Assembly (NCBI RefSeq): GCF_003946385.1
Contig: NZ_RHOE01000023.1
Coordinates: forward strand, 1 to 35,887
Source: Loigolactobacillus zhaoyuanensis
GTDB lineage: Bacteria; Bacillota; Bacilli; Lactobacillales; Lactobacillaceae
DNA length: 35,887 nucleotides
Direction: 5' to 3'
Below are positions 33,834 through 35,887 of this stretch, piece by piece. Position 1 is the first letter of the stretch; each line of letters begins with the position of its first letter. Below the pieces are notes generated by a model. That model was not told the origin of the DNA. It made no database searches and was given only the letters and a program-made list of their open reading frames with translations. The position numbers were made by a program, and so were the translations under genes.

Positions 33834-34205
33834 TTGCAAAAACTAGTTAAAATCACGACTATCTTTACGTTAAGCGTCGGTCTACTTGGTGTCGGTGCCC
33901 AGCCAGTTGCCGCGCAAGCCAAAACGGTTAAGGCCCAGATCACACTGACAGTTGATCATAAAAAAATCAGTCAGAAAAAGGTCACTACGACTAGCAAAAC
34001 GACCTTGATGAAAGTCATGAAAAAAACTTATAAAGTCAAAGACGACGACGGTATGATCACGGCGATCAACGGCCATAAACAAAATACTAAGACTCAGAAA
34101 TACTGGATGTACAAAATAAATGGCAAGCAAGCTCCCAAAGGCGCCGCGCAAACTTATCTAAAAGCCAACGACAAGGTTAGCTTCACGCTAAATGCCAGCA
34201 AGTAA
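33834..34205 (+). CDS. Secreted DUF4430 (transcobalamin C-terminal-like) protein
   Basis: 123 residues. Signal peptide MQKLVKITTIFTLSVGLLGVGAQPVAAQA, then one DUF4430 domain (QITLTVDHKKI, TLMKVMKKTYKV, YWMYKINGKQAPKGAAQTYLKANDKVSFTL). The domain is shared with vitamin B12 carriers. TTG at 33834 has GGAGGG eight bases upstream; TATACT with an extended TG at 33805-33810. It overlaps the next gene by 14 bases. Confidence 0.9.
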   Translation: MQKLVKITTIFTLSVGLLGVGAQPVAAQAKTVKAQITLTVDHKKISQKKVTTTSKTTLMKVMKKTYKVKDDDGMITAINGHKQNTKTQKYWMYKINGKQAPKGAAQTYLKANDKVSFTLNASK

Positions 34206-34716
34206 ACCACGCTATACCCCGCGTTACATCGCAATGATCTCATTGGTGACTGCGCTATGTGTCGTTGGTCGTTACCTGTTTCAATTCTTGCCGAATATTC
34301 AGCCGGTAACCGATATTATTATTTTTATGACCTTGAGTTTCGGCTTTGTTACTGGTGGTTACATTGCGATTTTATCGATTCTAATTTCCAACATACTGCT
34401 TGGTTTCGGTATTTGGACCGTTCCACAAATTTTTGCGTACTTAGTCGTGGTCGGCCTAACGTGGCTCGTCGGTCATTGGTCTTTTTTGCGGCAACATTTA
34501 TGGCTACAAGCAATTTTTAGTTTATTGATGGGTTACCTTTATGGCTTTTTTGTTAGCCTTGGTCAATACCCACTACTAGGCGGTTGGCCGCAGTTTGTTG
34601 CTTACTATATTGCCGGCCTGTACTTCGATACTTTTCATGCTTTTGGTAATTTAGTCTTGTATTTTCTACTCATTCCGCCGCTGGCTAAAATTTTGCCGCG
34701 ACTTCGGCTGGACTGA
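34192..34716 (+). CDS. ECF transporter S component
   Basis: 174 residues, about six helices, typical of ECF substrate-binding subunits: basic N-terminus (SKPRYTPRYIAMISLVTALCVVGRYLFQFLPNIQPVTDII), then GGYIAILSILISNILLGFGIWTVPQ and a C-terminal GLYFDTFHAFGNLVLYFLLIPPL. The ATG lies inside the end of the DUF4430 gene (coupled translation). The pair suggests cobalamin or another corrinoid as substrate; the shared energising module (EcfA/A'/T) is not here. Confidence 0.9.
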   Translation: MPASKPRYTPRYIAMISLVTALCVVGRYLFQFLPNIQPVTDIIIFMTLSFGFVTGGYIAILSILISNILLGFGIWTVPQIFAYLVVVGLTWLVGHWSFLRQHLWLQAIFSLLMGYLYGFFVSLGQYPLLGGWPQFVAYYIAGLYFDTFHAFGNLVLYFLLIPPLAKILPRLRLD

Positions 34717-34747
34717 GCGCTAAAAACTAACTGAAATGAGGCGGCTC

Positions 34748-35089
34748 ATGAAAACAATTGACGACTATATCGCAACTTTAGCCCCAATGCAGCTAGAAGT
34801 GGCCCAAATTATGCGCGAACTGCTGCACGACGCGGCGCCGCAAGCAACTGAGACCATCGCCTACAACATGCCGGCCATTAAACAAAATGGTCGAGTGCTG
34901 GTTTATTTTGCTCCAGCGAAGCAGCATCTAGGCTTTTACCCCACACCGGATCCGATCGTCGCTTTCGCTGATCAGTTGCAGGCCTACCCGACGAGTAAGG
35001 GGACGATTCAGTTTCCGTACGGGCAGCCTTTGCCGGTAAAATTGATCAAGCAAATCGTAGCTTTCCGGATCGAACAAGTCACTGATTAG
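34748..35089 (+). CDS. DUF1801 (YdhG-like) protein
   Basis: 113 residues. TIDDYIATLAPMQLEVAQIMRELLHDAAPQATETIAYNMPAI is the usual opening, then YFAPAKQHLGFYPTP and GTIQFPYGQPLPVKLIKQIVAFR. Small soluble frataxin-like fold family of unknown role. ATG at 34748 is preferred (GAGGCGG upstream); an ATG at 34736 overlaps that site. Confidence 0.88.
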   Translation: MKTIDDYIATLAPMQLEVAQIMRELLHDAAPQATETIAYNMPAIKQNGRVLVYFAPAKQHLGFYPTPDPIVAFADQLQAYPTSKGTIQFPYGQPLPVKLIKQIVAFRIEQVTD

Positions 35090-35145
35090 AAAACGAAACC
35101 GCGCCGTAAGTAAAATACTACAGAGTTAGTTAGCTTCCATTGCGT

Positions 35146-35415
35146 CGCCAGTGGACGGAACGAGTGCGACTTGAACTTGGCGATTTTTGCCATAGTTCAA
35201 TCGACAACGGGAAGCAAGCACTGCTTAGCGAATAAGTGCTAATTGAGATAATTGTAGGTAGTGTTGTTAAGAACGAGCGACAGTGGCGCGTTGGCGAGCT
35301 AATTTTTCCTAGATAAAATCAAAAGCGGACGGAAAAATGGATCTCGCCAGCCACGCATAGTTCTAAATGGCCTAACCCGCCATTAAGAACTATCGGCACA
35401 TCTGGTCCACTGGCG
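35146..35415. other. Highly structured non-coding region
   Basis: A perfect 11-base long-range pair, CGCCAGTGGAC (35146-35156) with GTCCACTGGCG (35405-35415), encloses three hairpins: TTGAACTTGGC/GCCATAGTTCAA (35171-35200); GTGGC...TGGCGAG...ATTTTTCC (35283-35309) with its complement (35331-35354); and ATAGTTCT...GGC with GCC...AGAACTAT (35357-35393). This is far more ordered pairing than ordinary intergenic DNA shows. No ORF over 40 codons fits. It may be an RNA or a mobile repeat. Confidence 0.6.
35193..35274 (+). repeat. Dispersed repeat, plus-strand copy C
   Basis: TAGTTCAATCGACAACGGGA and the following AGCAAGCAC, then TAAGTGCTAATT and AGTGTTGTTAAGAAC, recur in inverted orientation at 35637-35721. 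Just after this copy, CAGTGGCGCGTTGGC (35281-35295) also resembles copies A and B in the ilv region. Confidence 0.65.
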
Positions 35416-35492
35416 TCTCCATTCCAGCAGGCAACGTTTGCACATTCAAAGGTTACTTGTTTAGCCGTCAAAGCTAGTGATAATTAAAATAC

Positions 35493-35538
35493 AAAAATAT
35501 CGATAAAATAGTCAAAAAACTATTTTATCGATATTTTT
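35493..35538. terminator. Strong bidirectional terminator-like hairpin
   Basis: Perfect 20-base arms (35493-35512 and 35519-35538) with a 6-base loop, A-rich on one side and T-rich on the other. It lies about 400 bases past the last recognised gene, so it may end a transcript from the structured region. Confidence 0.8.
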
Positions 35539-35636
35539 ATGCGCATATAATCAGCTTTGAAACTACGAATCATCAACCACTGTCCGTTAATCCTAACTGA
35601 GTCAGCTAAAACGTTTGACCTAATTCATGAAATAAT

Positions 35637-35721
35637 GTTCTCATCAACACTGTTTAGTGAACATTAAAATTAGAACTTACCCGCCACACAGTGTGCTTGC
35701 TTTCCATTATCGATTGAACTA
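35637..35721 (-). repeat. Dispersed repeat, minus-strand copy D
   Basis: On the minus strand TAGTTCAATCGATAATGGAA, then AGCAAGCAC, TAAGTTCTAATT and AGTGTTGATGAGAAC. It matches the copy at 35193-35274 with small differences. The remainder of 35540-35825 shows no other feature. Confidence 0.65.
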
Positions 35722-35825
35722 CAGCAAGTCACAGTTTTAACCCCAAATTGCAAGAACAAATTAGCCACACGATAAATCCTATTAAATCAGTATTTTCATT
35801 AATATTCATATTTTATGGATTTAAC

Positions 35826-35887
35826 TTAACCGGCGGAAGCAGCAGAGAAAAGCTCTTTGGGTGTTTGATAGCCAGTTTGCCGGCGCG
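35826..35887 (-). CDS. IS30-like transposase C-terminus, cut by window edge
   Basis: The minus strand reads RRQTGYQTPKELFSAASAG and TAA. The arrangement R-x-x-x-GY-x-TP-x-E-x-F is the usual end of IS30-family transposases after the catalytic Glu. The rest lies outside the window. Confidence 0.8.
   Translation of the reverse strand, partial: RRQTGYQTPKELFSAASAG

Noticed and set aside
35146-35538. CRISPR array or tRNA cluster in the repeat-rich right end
   Set aside because: Repeats are not regularly spaced, are inverted rather than direct, and no tRNA fold is present.

Overview
The window looks like chromosome from a low-GC Gram-positive of the order Lactobacillales, most likely a Lactobacillaceae member. 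The signs are strong AGGAGG-type ribosome binding sites, many TTG and GTG starts, an aggregation-promoting-factor-like LysM protein, an L-2-hydroxyisocaproate dehydrogenase of the lactobacillus type, PepF, an ECF vitamin-transporter S component, and T-box leaders. I cannot fix the species. Both ends run into transposase fragments (an N-terminus at the left, an IS30-like C-terminus at the right), so the window may be a contig bounded by insertion sequences.

Layout. 0-3.5 kb: transposase start, a membrane protein, an MFS exporter and a secreted LysM/Apf-type wall protein. 3.6-9 kb: PepF, a PAP2 phosphatase, a DUF960 protein, a baeRF-like protein and a TMEM175-type channel. 9-22.3 kb is a branched-chain amino acid (BCAA) island. 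It holds ilvE and ridA (divergent); ilvB-ilvN-ilvC-ilvA plus an ABC ATPase on the minus strand; ilvD, a MIP18/DUF59 Fe-S assembly factor and a BASS-family transporter on the plus strand; then L-HicDH. 22.3-28.3 kb: sfsA, usp, a small unknown protein, a two-part ThrE-type exporter, an orphan HigA-type antitoxin with a wrecked toxin, a C39-like peptidase, an SDR and a DUF2187 protein. 28.6-35.1 kb: a MacB/FtsX-like ABC protein, an unknown protein, a Gfo/Idh/MocA oxidoreductase, an intact RelE/HigB-HigA type toxin-antitoxin pair, TatD, a DUF4430 protein with an ECF S component, and DUF1801. 35.1-35.8 kb has no recognisable gene but holds nested hairpins and two inverted copies of a repeat.

The BCAA island makes isoleucine and valine: IlvA, AHAS (IlvBN), IlvC, IlvD, IlvE. 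RidA clears the reactive enamine/imine made by IlvA, the MIP18 protein probably helps supply IlvD's Fe-S cluster, and HicDH and the BASS carrier could handle the 2-keto acids. No leucine-branch gene is present. The most striking point is control. Two complete T-box leaders lie in series upstream of ilvB, each with its own promoter. From the loop geometry I read the upstream specifier as GUA (Val) and the downstream one as AUC (Ile). A 70-residue double zinc-ribbon gene sits between them with no terminator after it. Transcripts from the upstream promoter must therefore pass a valine switch, the zinc-ribbon gene and then an isoleucine switch before reaching ilvB.

Other points: two genes (DUF960 and the LysM protein) appear to start at ATT; the intact toxin seems to be leaderless from a consensus promoter that is also a palindromic operator; and a family of structured dispersed repeats occurs in the BCAA operon and at the right end.
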